Assembly: GCA_035489755.1 (NCBI GenBank)
Contig: DATGZK010000010.1
Coordinates: forward strand, 109,064-173,063
DNA from: UBA9160 sp035489755
Lineage (GTDB): Bacteria > Myxococcota_A > UBA9160
Direction: 5' to 3'
Length of the DNA stretch: 64,000 nt
Both the position numbers and the translations under genes were made by a program. This document shows, piece by piece, positions 8,596 to 17,971 of the stretch (its first letter is position 1; each line of letters starts with the position of its first letter). The notes beneath the pieces are model-generated. The model ran no database searches and was not told where the DNA came from. It saw only the letters and a program-made list of their open reading frames with translations.

Positions 8596-8949
8596 ATGCT
8601 CGCCCAATATGCCGGCGTCGTGGTGATCCTCGGGCTCGCGTTCGCGGTGGCCGCGGGCATGCTGACCGCACATCGTCTGCTCGGACCTTCGCGCGTCTTC
8701 GACGAGAAGCAGGAGCCCTTCGAATGCGGAGAGCACCAGATCGTCTCTCCGCACCAGCGCTTCTCGGTCAAGTTCTACGTGGTTGCAATCCTCTTCATCA
8801 TCTTCGATGTCGAAGCGGTCTTTCTCTATCCGTGGGGCGCGCTGTTTCGCGACCTCGGCGTCTTTGGCTTCGTCGAGATGACGACCTTTGTCGGCGTGCT
8901 CGTTGTGGGCCTCGTGTACGTCTGGAAAAAGGGCGCGCTCGAATGGTGA
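8596..8949 (+). CDS. nuoA: NADH-quinone oxidoreductase subunit A
   Basis: NuoA is a small membrane subunit at the hinge between the peripheral and membrane arms of complex I. The 117-residue protein has three membrane helices and the conserved loop PFECGEHQI near residues 36-44 (the family Cys in the matrix loop), followed by FYVVAILFIIFDVEAVFLYP, with the Asp/Glu pair typical of NuoA. It is the first gene of the nuo cluster. The stop overlaps the nuoE start (8943), so the two are translationally linked. The genes normally next to it, nuoB, C and D, are missing here. Confidence 0.95.
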   Translation: MLAQYAGVVVILGLAFAVAAGMLTAHRLLGPSRVFDEKQEPFECGEHQIVSPHQRFSVKFYVVAILFIIFDVEAVFLYPWGALFRDLGVFGFVEMTTFVGVLVVGLVYVWKKGALEW

Positions 8950-9410
8950 TCTCGGCCGACGTCCGCGCTCGGATCGATCTCGAGATCGCGAAGTACCCGA
9001 AGCGGAGCGGTGCGCTGCTGCCCGCGCTTCATCTCATCCAGCAAGAGCTCGGTCACATCTCGCCCGAGACCGCAAAGGAGGTCGCCGAGATCTTCGGCAC
9101 CTCTCCCGTCGAGGTGATGGAAGTTGTGACCTTCTACAACATGTTCTACGACCGGCCCCAGGGACGACATCACGTCTACGTCTGCACCAATCTTCCCTGT
9201 TCACTCCGGGGCGCGCGCGGGCTCTTGCGGGAACTCGAGAAGCATCTCGGCGTCGGGCCGGGGGAGACGACGTCCGATGGACGCATCACGCTCGGCCATG
9301 AGGAATGTCTTGGCGCCTGCGCCTATGCCCCGATGATGCGAATCGACGGGAGATACCACGAAGACCTCGACGTCGACGAGGCCAAGCGCATCGTGGACGC
9401 GCTCCGGTAG
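8943..9410 (+). CDS. nuoE: NADH-quinone oxidoreductase subunit E (24 kDa)
   Basis: NuoE carries the N1a [2Fe-2S] cluster in the NADH-oxidising tip of complex I. The ATG at 8943 lies inside the end of nuoA and gives 155 residues. The thioredoxin-like C-terminal half has the four cluster cysteines in CTNLPC and HEECLGAC, separated by about 36 residues. The N-terminal helical part includes LLPALHLIQQELGHIS and VEVMEVVTFYNMF, both diagnostic. It directly follows nuoA and precedes nuoF by 4 bases. Confidence 0.95.
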   Translation: MVISADVRARIDLEIAKYPKRSGALLPALHLIQQELGHISPETAKEVAEIFGTSPVEVMEVVTFYNMFYDRPQGRHHVYVCTNLPCSLRGARGLLRELEKHLGVGPGETTSDGRITLGHEECLGACAYAPMMRIDGRYHEDLDVDEAKRIVDALR

Positions 9411-9414
9411 GACG

Positions 9415-10710
9415 ATGCTCAAGGTTCCCTACGTGACAAACTATCTCTCCGAGCATTTTGCGGAGGACGCCTACGCGACGCTCGAGGGCTATGAGCGTCG
9501 CGGGGGCTATGGGGCCGCGCGCAAAGCCATCACCAAGATGACACCGGATCAGGTCGTCGACACGATCAAGGCCTCGGGTCTCCAGGGACGCGGCGGGGCG
9601 GGCTTTCCGACCGGCCTCAAGTGGTCCTTCATGCCCAAAACGACGGATAAGCCGAAGTACCTCGCCTGCAACGCCGACGAGTCCGAGCCGGGCTCGTTCA
9701 AGGACCGAATTCTCCTCGAGCGCGCGCCGCACAAGCTGCTCGAAGGCATCCTGATCGCCGCCTGGGCGACCGGGTCGCAGACGACATTCGTCTACTGTCG
9801 CGGCGAATACGCGTTTCCTGGCGCCCAAGTCGCCCGCGCGATCGACGAAGCCTATGCCAAGGGGTACCTCGGCAAGCGCATCATGGGTTCAAGCTTTTCC
9901 CATGACGTCGTCTTGATGCTGGGCGCCGGGGCGTACATCGCCGGTGAAGAGACGGGGCTGCTCGAGTCTCTCGAGGGGAAAATGGCGAAGCCCCGCAAGA
10001 AGCCGCCGTTCCCTGCGGAGTACGGCGCCTTCGGCATGCCGACGACGGTGAACAACGTTGAGACTTTCTGCCACGTCCCGCACATCATCAGTAGCGGAGC
10101 GGAATGGTTCAAGGGCTTCGGCACCGAGAAAAGCCCCGGCACGACCATCTTTGGTGTGTCGGGCCACGTCGTCCGGCCAGGTCTCTACGAGCTGCCGCTC
10201 GGGACGCGCCTGGACGAGATCGTCTTCGAGCACGCCGGCGGCCTTTCCGCCGGTCGCAAGGTGAAGGGCGTGATTCCCGGCGGCATGTCGATGCCGATCC
10301 TGCCCGCGGGCCAGTTGGACGTGCCGATGGCGAACGAGTTCTTGCGCGACCGCAAGACCATGCTCGGCACGGGCGGCATCATGGTGATGGATGACACCAC
10401 TTGCATGGTTCGCGTGGGCTGGGTCATCACCTACTTCTTTCGCGACGAGTCGTGCGGCCAGTGCACCCAATGTCGCGAGGGCACGGGCTGGATGCACAAG
10501 ATCTTCGAACGCATCGAGCGCGGCGCGGGGTCTCGCGAGGATCTCGAAATTCTGCTCGACGTGGCGGCGAAAATGGAAGGCCAGACGATCTGCGCCTTCG
10601 CCGATGCTGCGGCGTGGCCGGTGCAGGGTCTGCTTCGCCATTTCCGCGAGGACTTCGAGACACACGTCGCTCACGGCAAGTGTCCCTTCCCGCAGAGCTT
10701 CGAGCTCTAG
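9415..10710 (+). CDS. nuoF: NADH-quinone oxidoreductase subunit F (51 kDa)
   Basis: NuoF binds NADH and FMN and holds the N3 [4Fe-4S] cluster. The 431-residue protein has the nucleotide/FMN region GRGGAGFPTGLKWSF near 59-73, the NADESEPG segment, GEETGLLESLEG, and the cluster motif ESCGQCTQCREGTGW with a distal Cys in GQTICAFAD. Length and motif spacing are standard for bacterial NuoF. It sits between nuoE and nuoG, so the NADH-dehydrogenase module E-F-G is complete. Cytoplasmic face of the inner membrane. Confidence 0.97.
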   Translation: MLKVPYVTNYLSEHFAEDAYATLEGYERRGGYGAARKAITKMTPDQVVDTIKASGLQGRGGAGFPTGLKWSFMPKTTDKPKYLACNADESEPGSFKDRILLERAPHKLLEGILIAAWATGSQTTFVYCRGEYAFPGAQVARAIDEAYAKGYLGKRIMGSSFSHDVVLMLGAGAYIAGEETGLLESLEGKMAKPRKKPPFPAEYGAFGMPTTVNNVETFCHVPHIISSGAEWFKGFGTEKSPGTTIFGVSGHVVRPGLYELPLGTRLDEIVFEHAGGLSAGRKVKGVIPGGMSMPILPAGQLDVPMANEFLRDRKTMLGTGGIMVMDDTTCMVRVGWVITYFFRDESCGQCTQCREGTGWMHKIFERIERGAGSREDLEILLDVAAKMEGQTICAFADAAAWPVQGLLRHFREDFETHVAHGKCPFPQSFEL

Positions 10711-10712
10711 AG

Positions 10713-12302
10713 ATGCCCCGCATTACAGTCGACGGCAGCGAGCTCGAGGTCCGCGAGGGCCGCACGATCCTCCAAGCCCTCGACGATCTCGGGCTCCTCA
10801 TGAACGGGATCGAGATCCCCCACTACTGCTGGCACCCGAAGCTTTCGATCGACGGCAGCTGCCGGCTCTGTCAGGTCGAGATCGAGGGCATCCCGAAACT
10901 CCAGATCGCCTGCAACACGCCGGTGAAAGACGGCATGGTCGTCCGCACGCAAACCGAGAGGGTCAAGCGCGCGCGCGAGGGTGTGATGGAGCTCCTGCTG
11001 GTGAATCACCCCCTCGATTGTCCAATCTGTGACCAGGCGGGCGAGTGCAAGCTCCAGGACTACGCCTACGACTACGGAGTTCCGCACTCGCGCTCGAAGG
11101 AGCCGCGCCGGGCCGCGAAAAAACGCGTCGATCTCGGTCCGGGCGTGGTTTTCGACCAGGAGCGCTGCATTCTCTGTCGCCGCTGCACGCGCTTTTGCCG
11201 CGAGGTGCCGGGAACCGGCGAGCTCGGGGTGTTCCAGCGTGGCGACCGCTCGGTGATCGAGACCTTTCCGGGCAGCCCGCTCGACAATCCGTACTCGATG
11301 AACGTGACCGACCTCTGCCCTGTCGGGGCGCTGACGACCAAGGACTTCCGCTTCAAGATTCGCGTCTGGTTTCTCGAAGACGTGCACGGCGTCTGCACGG
11401 GCTGCTCGAATGGATGCAACATCTATCAGAGCGTCGCGAACAACAGGGTCTACCGATACCTGCCGCGCCGCAATGACAGCGTGAACCAGACTTGGATCTG
11501 CGACGTGGGTCGGATGTCCTACAAGGAGATCGGGAGCGAGTCGCGGCTCAAGCACGCCTACGTCCGAAGCGCTTCGGGAGGGCTCGAGGTCTCGACCTAT
11601 GCGGACGGAATTTCCGCCGCTTCTGCACGCCTGCGACGGCTCGTCGAGAGCAAAGGTCCCGGGGTGATCGCCGCGGTCGCCTCCGCCCACGCCACCAATG
11701 AGGATCTCTACACCCTTCGGCGACTGCTCGAAGCGCTCGGCACCGAGGCTGCGGGTCTCGCCGTGCCCCTCGGTGATCACGACGCGCTGCTCGTGAAGGC
11801 GGAGAAGGCCCCGAACGCGGCCGGGGCCCGTGCCCTCGGCTTTGCCGACGCGAATGGGCTGGTTGATCGGATTCGCGGCGGGGGCGTAGACGGTCTCGTG
11901 GTGATGGGTCACGACCTCCTCGACCCGGCGTACGTAGGAGAGCCCGCGGCCCTCTCCCACCTCGACACGGTGATCGTCCTCGACACGCACCGCTCCGAGA
12001 TGGAGCGCGTGGCACACGTCGTCTTGCCAGTCCGGCACGCCGCGGAAAAGAGCGGGACGCTCACCAACCATGACGGGCGCGTTCAGCGCGTGGATCCCGC
12101 GGTCGAGCCCGCGTGGGAGGCGTACGCCGACGGCGAGGTGCTGGCGCGCCTCGGCGCTTCCCTCGGGCTCGAGGGCTTTGAGCAGAAGTGGGACGTGCGA
12201 GCCGTTTCTCGGCAGCTCGCGGCGCAGATTCCCGCCTTCGCGGGCAAAGACCTCGGAAGTGTCGGAGATCTTGGCAAGCGTCTTGCGGATGCGGGCCGCT
12301 AG
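10713..12302 (+). CDS. nuoG: NADH-quinone oxidoreductase subunit G, short form
   Basis: The open frame begins inside nuoF, but the start is the ATG at 10713, two bases after the nuoF stop. The protein has 529 residues. The N-terminal ferredoxin domain shows HYCWHPKLSIDGSCRLCQ, then HPLDCPICDQAGEC (His/Cys N5-type cluster) and CILCRRCTRFC. A further CTGCSNGCNI with a distant CDVGR cysteine matches the N7 cluster at the start of the molybdopterin-like domain. That domain is strongly shortened: NuoG is usually about 680-900 residues. It ends on a Gly/Asp-rich tail directly against nuoH. Confidence 0.93.
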   Translation: MPRITVDGSELEVREGRTILQALDDLGLLMNGIEIPHYCWHPKLSIDGSCRLCQVEIEGIPKLQIACNTPVKDGMVVRTQTERVKRAREGVMELLLVNHPLDCPICDQAGECKLQDYAYDYGVPHSRSKEPRRAAKKRVDLGPGVVFDQERCILCRRCTRFCREVPGTGELGVFQRGDRSVIETFPGSPLDNPYSMNVTDLCPVGALTTKDFRFKIRVWFLEDVHGVCTGCSNGCNIYQSVANNRVYRYLPRRNDSVNQTWICDVGRMSYKEIGSESRLKHAYVRSASGGLEVSTYADGISAASARLRRLVESKGPGVIAAVASAHATNEDLYTLRRLLEALGTEAAGLAVPLGDHDALLVKAEKAPNAAGARALGFADANGLVDRIRGGGVDGLVVMGHDLLDPAYVGEPAALSHLDTVIVLDTHRSEMERVAHVVLPVRHAAEKSGTLTNHDGRVQRVDPAVEPAWEAYADGEVLARLGASLGLEGFEQKWDVRAVSRQLAAQIPAFAGKDLGSVGDLGKRLADAGR

Positions 12303-13463
12303 ATGCCGGATCTCGGCGTCCTCCTCAAGCTGCTGTTCATGGTGATCGTTGTCATGGCGGCGCTGCTTCCGGTCATCACCTGGGTCGAGCGCAAGCAGAG
12401 CGCGGTGATGCAGGACCGCATCGGAGCGAACCGCGCCGACATCATGGGGATCCGGGCGATCGGGCTTTTGCACCCGCTGGCCGACGTGCTCAAGCTCTTC
12501 GGCAAAGAGGACGTCGTTCCCCTCGGCGCGAACCGCTGGATGCACCTCATGGCGCCGGTGATCGCGCTCATCCCCGGGATCATCACGCTTGCGGTGATTC
12601 CCTTCGCCGGGGTCTACGACTTCGGCAGCGGACCGGTATCGATGGTCGCTGCGGACCTCGACTGGGGCATGCTGTACGTCTTCGCAGTCGGCTCGATTGC
12701 GACCTATGGAACCGTGATCGCCGGTTGGTCGAGCAACAGCAACTGGGGTCTGCTCGGTTCCCTGCGCGGCTCGGCGCAGATGATCTCCTACGAAGTCACC
12801 ATGGGCCTTTCCATCGTGGGCCTTTTCATGTGCTTCAACAGCTTGAAGCTCCAAGAGATCGCGCAGGCGCAAGACACGACCTTCCGGGTCTTCGGGTTCC
12901 TGGAGGCGTTCGGTTGGGTGCACGCCCTCCCGCGCTGGGTTTCCGTTGTGAAACTCCCGATGTGGGGAATTCTCCTCCAGCCCCTCGGCTTCATCCTTTT
13001 TCTCACCTGCATCATGGCGGAAAACAAGCGGCCGCCTTTCGACGTTCCGGAGGGCGAGTCCGAGATCGTTGCCGGCTATCACATGGAGTATTCGGGGATG
13101 CGCTTCGGACTCTTCTACACCGCAGAGTTCCTCGAGGTCCCTGTGATTGGCATGATCGTGACGACGCTCTTCCTCGGGGGCTGGACGATTCCCTGGCTGT
13201 CGACCCAGAAGATCATCGGTGGACTGACCGGAGTGCTTGGCGTCGGCGCGGCGACGGGCCTGTGCTTCCTCCTGCATGTGCTTTCGTTCTTCCTGAAAGT
13301 GATCGCCATGATTTGGCTTCAGATGCAGATTCGCTGGACGCTGCCGCGTTTCCGCTATGACCAGGTGATGGACTTGTGCTGGAAGATCATGCTCCCGCTG
13401 TCCCTCGCAAATGTCTTTGTCACCGCGATCGCCATCCTTGCGCTCCAGAGGCTCTACCGATGA
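12303..13463 (+). CDS. nuoH: NADH-quinone oxidoreductase subunit H
   Basis: NuoH is the membrane subunit that forms the quinone channel with NuoB and NuoD. The 386-residue protein has about eight to nine hydrophobic helices. Conserved signatures are VERKQSAVMQDRIGANR in the first cytoplasmic loop, GLLHPLADVLKLFGKED, and ENKRPPFDVPEGESEIVAG, with the acidic residues of the E-channel. The ATG is adjacent to the nuoG stop, and the stop overlaps nuoJ as ATGA. In most bacteria nuoI follows nuoH; here it is absent. Confidence 0.97.
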   Translation: MPDLGVLLKLLFMVIVVMAALLPVITWVERKQSAVMQDRIGANRADIMGIRAIGLLHPLADVLKLFGKEDVVPLGANRWMHLMAPVIALIPGIITLAVIPFAGVYDFGSGPVSMVAADLDWGMLYVFAVGSIATYGTVIAGWSSNSNWGLLGSLRGSAQMISYEVTMGLSIVGLFMCFNSLKLQEIAQAQDTTFRVFGFLEAFGWVHALPRWVSVVKLPMWGILLQPLGFILFLTCIMAENKRPPFDVPEGESEIVAGYHMEYSGMRFGLFYTAEFLEVPVIGMIVTTLFLGGWTIPWLSTQKIIGGLTGVLGVGAATGLCFLLHVLSFFLKVIAMIWLQMQIRWTLPRFRYDQVMDLCWKIMLPLSLANVFVTAIAILALQRLYR

Positions 13464-13963
13464 GTGCCGGCGCCGTGCTGTTCTACCTGTTTGCGGGCTT
13501 CACCATCCTGGCGTCCCTCGGCATGGTGCTCAACATCCGGAACACCGTGGCTTCAGCGATGAGCCTTGTGGTCGCGATGATCTCACTCGGCGCGATCTAT
13601 GTTCTGCTCGACGCCTACCTTGTCGCTGCGATCCAGATCATGGTCTATGCGGGTGCGATCGTTGTGCTGTTTCTGTTCGTGGTGATGCTGCTGAATCTGC
13701 GCACCGACGTATTTCCCGTCGCCCGCTCGCGCCTGCCGAAGCTCCTCGGGATCGCGCTGAGTGGGTGGGGGCTCTGGGTGTTCCTGAGACTCCTCGCCGG
13801 TACGCTTCCGGCGATCAGCCCCGCGCCCGAGGGATTTGGCGGTTTCCGAGAACTCGGCAAGGCGCTCTTTACCCGCTACGTGCTGCCCTTCGAGGTGACC
13901 TCGTTCCTGCTTCTCGCCGCGATTGTCGGCGCCGTGATCCTGGCCAAACGGAGGATCGACTGA
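13460..13963 (+). CDS. nuoJ: NADH-quinone oxidoreductase subunit J
   Basis: A longer frame is open, but the ATG at 13460 overlaps the nuoH stop as ATGA and gives a normal 167-residue NuoJ with the usual hydrophobic start. Five membrane helices can be traced. The segment AAIQIMVYAGAIVVLFLFVV contains the pi-bulge helix and Tyr typical of TM3 in NuoJ. It is part of the proton-pumping membrane arm, and its stop overlaps the nuoK ATG by one base. Confidence 0.95.
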   Translation: MSAGAVLFYLFAGFTILASLGMVLNIRNTVASAMSLVVAMISLGAIYVLLDAYLVAAIQIMVYAGAIVVLFLFVVMLLNLRTDVFPVARSRLPKLLGIALSGWGLWVFLRLLAGTLPAISPAPEGFGGFRELGKALFTRYVLPFEVTSFLLLAAIVGAVILAKRRID

Positions 13964-14268
13964 TGCTCGTTCCGCTCGAGCACGTGATTGCGCTTTCGGC
14001 GGTGATTTTCGGCATTGGCGTCATCGGCGCAGTCACCCGCAGGAATGTGATCGTCATCTTGATGTCCATCGAGCTCATGCTGAACGCGGTAAATCTTGCT
14101 TTCGTGGGCTTTTCGCGGGCGTGGGCGAACCCGGGAGGGCAGGTCTTCGTCTTGATGGTGATCACGGTGGCTGCCGCCGAGGTCGCCGTAGGCCTCGGCA
14201 TCGTGATCTCGCTCTTCCGCAACCGCGATTCCGTCGACATCGAGGAAGTGAGCCTGCTTAAATGGTAG
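13963..14268 (+). CDS. nuoK: NADH-quinone oxidoreductase subunit K
   Basis: A 101-residue, three-helix membrane protein that starts MLVPLEHVIALSAVIFGIG. The conserved Glu pair of the proton channel is visible in MSIELMLNAVNLAF and VAAAEVAVGLGIVI. Length is exactly as expected. The start overlaps the end of nuoJ, and the gene end overlaps nuoL by 7 bases, so translation of J-K-L is likely coupled. Confidence 0.96.
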   Translation: MLVPLEHVIALSAVIFGIGVIGAVTRRNVIVILMSIELMLNAVNLAFVGFSRAWANPGGQVFVLMVITVAAAEVAVGLGIVISLFRNRDSVDIEEVSLLKW

Positions 14269-16301
14269 ATACCGCGGCGGCTGCCACCGACACCACGCTC
14301 TTGCGCTGGATCCCGTTCCTGCCGCTGGCTGCGGCGGCGGTCCATGGCGTCCTGCTCGGTCTTGTCCGCCGCCCGCTCTCCCGCAGGGGCACGATCTTCC
14401 TCTCGTGCGGTGCGGTGCTCGCTTCCTTCCTGATCTCGCTGTTCGCGTTCGCAGAGCTGCTCGGCCCCGAGGGCCCGCGAGTTCGTGTCGACAACCTCTA
14501 CACCTGGATCGGCGCGGGGAAATTCAGCGCGGAGGCGTCGTTCCTGCTGGATCCGATCTCGGCGGTGATGATCCTGGTCGTCACCTTCGTGGGCTTTTTG
14601 ATCCACGTCTACTCGATTGGCTACATGGACGATGATCATCGGGACGACAAGGGGTTCCAGCGCTTCTTCTGTTACCTGAACCTCTTTACGTTCTCGATGC
14701 TGATGTTGGTCCTCGGCGACAACCTGCTCGTGATGTTCCTGGGCTGGGAGGGTGTCGGCCTCTGCTCGTACCTGCTGATCGGCTTTTGGTATAGCGACCG
14801 CTGGAACGCCTATTGCGGGATGAAGGCGTTCCTGGTGAACCGGATTGGAGACTTCGGCTTTCTCGTCGGGATCTTCATCCTCTTCTGGGCCCTCGCGGAT
14901 GTCGGGAAACCCACCGTCGCCTTCCGTGAGATTGCGGCGGCATTTCCTCAGATTGCCGATCGCATGGTGACGCTGCCGGCCTGGCTGGGTGGCGCCCAGT
15001 GGAAGCTCGCCACGCTCGTCGGTCTGTGCTTCTTCCTCGGCGCATGCGGAAAATCCGCACAGATCCCGCTCTACGTATGGCTACCCGATGCCATGGCGGG
15101 CCCGACGCCCGTCTCCGCCCTGATCCATGCGGCGACCATGGTGACGGCGGGCGTATACATGGTGTGCCGGCTCTCCTTCCTGTACGCGGCGGCGCCCGGA
15201 GCCTCGGCGGTGATCGCGTGGACCGGAGCGATTACCGCGATCTTCGCCGCCACCATCGCGATCACCCAAACCGATATCAAGAAAGTTCTCGCCTACTCCA
15301 CGGTGAGTCAGCTCGGTTACATGTTCCTTGCCGCCGGCTGCGGCGGCTACGCTGCGGCTCTCTTCCACCTCGCGACGCACGCCTTCTTCAAGGCGCTGCT
15401 CTTTTTGGGCGCAGGCGCCGTCATCCTCGCCATGCACCACGAGCAGGACACGGATAAGATGGGCGGTCTTGCCCGCGCGATCCCCCGCACTCGCTGGGTA
15501 TTCTTGATCGGCGTCCTCGCGATTTCCGGGATACCGCCCTTCTCGGGATTCTTCTCGAAGGACGAGATCCTGCTCACTGCGTTTGGCGCGCAATCCATCC
15601 CCGGAAACACCTGGCTCTACGCCATCGGGGTGGTGACCGCGGCGCTCACTTCCTTGTATATGTTCCGGCTCTACTTTCGGACGTTCCACGGCGCAACTCG
15701 GCTCGCGCCGGAAAATTTCCGCAGGGTGCACGAGCCGACCGAAACCGTGCGCTACCCGCTCTATGTCCTTGCTGCCTTCTCGCTGCTCGCGGGCTTTGTC
15801 GGTTTCCCACAGGTCTACGGCGACTGGCTCGGCATCCCGGACTCGAATAGCCTCGCGCACTTCCTGGCTCCGGTTCTCGCAGGCGGAGTTCACGATCCCG
15901 GGGTTTCGCATGGCGAGGAGCTGCGGCTTGCGCTCTTCGCCATCTGCGCCGCGACGGGGGGTCTTCTCGTGGCGTGGTGGCTCTACCTGCGGAGCCCCGA
16001 GCTGCCAGGGCGCATCATGCAGTCCTTCCACGCATTCTGGCGCCTGCTCCACGAGAAATACTTTGTGGACGAGGTCTATGACGCGCTTTTCGTACGTCCG
16101 ACTGTGTGGATCTCGGACCGGGTGTTTTTCCGGTTCATCGACGCGGGTTTGATCGACGGGATCGCGGTGAACGGTGCGGCCCACGGCGTGCAGGCTCTGG
16201 CGGCGCGCGGTCTTAAGTACGCGCAGTCCGGGCTGACACAGAGTTACCTCTTCCTCATGATCCTCGGCACCGTGGCGATCGTGGGCTGGCTCTTGCGCTA
16301 G
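14262..16301 (+). CDS. nuoL: NADH-quinone oxidoreductase subunit L
   Basis: NuoL is the distal antiporter-like proton pump. The 679-residue protein has the full set of membrane helices plus the long lateral helix near the C-terminus. Key motifs are MFLGWEGVGLCSYLLIGFW (channel Glu), GKSAQIPLYVWLPDAMAGPT with its Lys, HAATMVTAGVY, and ATHAFFKALLFLGAGAV. The ATG lies inside the nuoK end; 8 bases separate its stop from nuoM. Confidence 0.97.
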   Translation: MVDTAAAATDTTLLRWIPFLPLAAAAVHGVLLGLVRRPLSRRGTIFLSCGAVLASFLISLFAFAELLGPEGPRVRVDNLYTWIGAGKFSAEASFLLDPISAVMILVVTFVGFLIHVYSIGYMDDDHRDDKGFQRFFCYLNLFTFSMLMLVLGDNLLVMFLGWEGVGLCSYLLIGFWYSDRWNAYCGMKAFLVNRIGDFGFLVGIFILFWALADVGKPTVAFREIAAAFPQIADRMVTLPAWLGGAQWKLATLVGLCFFLGACGKSAQIPLYVWLPDAMAGPTPVSALIHAATMVTAGVYMVCRLSFLYAAAPGASAVIAWTGAITAIFAATIAITQTDIKKVLAYSTVSQLGYMFLAAGCGGYAAALFHLATHAFFKALLFLGAGAVILAMHHEQDTDKMGGLARAIPRTRWVFLIGVLAISGIPPFSGFFSKDEILLTAFGAQSIPGNTWLYAIGVVTAALTSLYMFRLYFRTFHGATRLAPENFRRVHEPTETVRYPLYVLAAFSLLAGFVGFPQVYGDWLGIPDSNSLAHFLAPVLAGGVHDPGVSHGEELRLALFAICAATGGLLVAWWLYLRSPELPGRIMQSFHAFWRLLHEKYFVDEVYDALFVRPTVWISDRVFFRFIDAGLIDGIAVNGAAHGVQALAARGLKYAQSGLTQSYLFLMILGTVAIVGWLLR

Positions 16302-16309
16302 AGCACACG

Positions 16310-17971
16310 ATGATGCCGAACCACCTCCTCTCCGTCGTGACCTTCCTTCCGCTTGCTGGCGCGCTCGCCGCTCTCTTGCTCGACGAGGTGCTCGGGCTCT
16401 TCTCCCTCTCGCGCCTGTCCGAGGGTGTCTGGCGCGGGGTGGCTCTGGCGCTCACCGCGCTCACCTTCGTGCTCTCGCTCGGTCTTTGGACTGGCTTTGA
16501 TGCGACGCGCATCGACTTTCAGTTTGTCGAGCGCTTCCCGTGGCTTCCCGACTACGGGGTGAGCTACTTCGTCGGCATCGACGGCGTCAGCCTCCTGCTC
16601 CTCGTGATGACAACGTTTCTCATGCCGCTCGTCATTCTCTCGTCGTGGAACGACATCCAGCGCGGGGTGCGCACCTACCTCTTCTTCATGCTGGCGCTCG
16701 AGACCGGCATGCTGGGTGCCTTCGTCTCCTTGAACCTCTTCCAGTTCTATGTCTTCTGGGAGGTCATGCTGATCCCGATGTACTTCATCATCGGGATCTG
16801 GGGGGGGCCGCGCCGGATCTACGCTGCTGTCAAATTCTTCCTGTACACGATGTCCGGCTCGCTGCTGATGCTGGTCGCGTTGCTGGTCGTCTACTACCTC
16901 CATTTCCAGCAGTTCGGAGCGCTGAACCTGGACCTCGTGCAGGGGCCAGGCTCGACGGCGCCGGCACTCTTTGACACGGCGGTGCCGGTGGCCGGGCAAG
17001 CGGTGTGGTGGAAAACCCAGACCTGGCTCTTCGTTGCGTTTGCCCTCGCCTTCGCGGTGAAGGTGCCGCTCTTCCCGTTCCACACCTGGCTTCCCGACGC
17101 GCACGTCGAGGCGCCGACGTCGGGCTCGGTGGTGCTGGCCTCCGTCCTCCTCAAGATGGGAACCTACGGCTTCATCCGCCTCGCGCTCCCGCTGTTTCCG
17201 TCCGCCGCCGTCGAGTTCGCGCCGGTCATCTTTGGGCTCTCGCTCATGGGAATTCTCTACGCCGCCCTCGTCGCCATGGTGCAGGCGGACATGAAGAAGC
17301 TCGTGGCGTACTCCTCGGTCGCACACCTTGGCTTCGTGATGATGGGCATGTTCGCATTCAACCTCGAGGGCGTGGAAGGGAGCGTGCTCCAGATGGTGAA
17401 CCACGGGTTCTCCACCGGAGCCCTGTTCCTGCTGGTCGGCATGATCTACGAACGACGTCACACGCGGCTGATTAAGGACTTCGGCGGAATCGCGAAGCCG
17501 ATGCCCGTGTACGCGGCGCTCTTCGCAGTGGTCGCCATGTCCAGCATCGGTCTGCCGATGCTGAACGGTTTCGTCGGGGAATTTCTGATCTTGCTCGGCA
17601 CCTACCATGTGGCCCCTTGGGTGGCCGTCGCGGGGAGCTTCGGGGTCGTGCTGGCCGCGGCCTACATGCTCTGGATGCTGCGGCGGGTGATGTTCGGTCC
17701 GGTCGACAACCCCGAGAATCGGGGCCTCATGGATCTCGGTCTGCGGGAGAAGTTCGTGATGGTCGTGGTGCTGCTCCCGATCTTCTGGGTCGGGATCTAT
17801 CCCGACTTTTTCCTGCGCCGCCTCGACGCCTCGGTCACGGAGGTACTGCGGCGCGTGGAGACGGCAAGCGCCCGCACGACCGCTCCCGGGGGCCACGACG
17901 CGGCGGATCTGGACGCGAGCGGCGGGCACCTGCCTTTGCCCGTAGCGCTTGAGCTCGGGCCCGCGCGATGA
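16310..17971 (+). CDS. nuoM: NADH-quinone oxidoreductase subunit M
   Basis: NuoM is the second antiporter-like pump. The 553-residue protein carries YVFWEVMLIPMYFIIGIWGG (channel Glu), KVPLFPFHTWLPDAHVEAPT, and the MVNHGFSTGALFLLVGM segment. Two adjacent ATG codons open it; the first is used. The tail after the last helix (about 50 residues, Ala/Arg/His-rich) is longer than usual. Its stop overlaps the nuoN start as ATGA. Confidence 0.97.
   Translation: MMPNHLLSVVTFLPLAGALAALLLDEVLGLFSLSRLSEGVWRGVALALTALTFVLSLGLWTGFDATRIDFQFVERFPWLPDYGVSYFVGIDGVSLLLLVMTTFLMPLVILSSWNDIQRGVRTYLFFMLALETGMLGAFVSLNLFQFYVFWEVMLIPMYFIIGIWGGPRRIYAAVKFFLYTMSGSLLMLVALLVVYYLHFQQFGALNLDLVQGPGSTAPALFDTAVPVAGQAVWWKTQTWLFVAFALAFAVKVPLFPFHTWLPDAHVEAPTSGSVVLASVLLKMGTYGFIRLALPLFPSAAVEFAPVIFGLSLMGILYAALVAMVQADMKKLVAYSSVAHLGFVMMGMFAFNLEGVEGSVLQMVNHGFSTGALFLLVGMIYERRHTRLIKDFGGIAKPMPVYAALFAVVAMSSIGLPMLNGFVGEFLILLGTYHVAPWVAVAGSFGVVLAAAYMLWMLRRVMFGPVDNPENRGLMDLGLREKFVMVVVLLPIFWVGIYPDFFLRRLDASVTEVLRRVETASARTTAPGGHDAADLDASGGHLPLPVALELGPAR

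Noticed and set aside
10707..13277. 856-codon minus-strand frame under nuoG-nuoH
   Set aside because: Typical long shadow in GC-rich DNA; the plus-strand nuo genes have all functional motifs.
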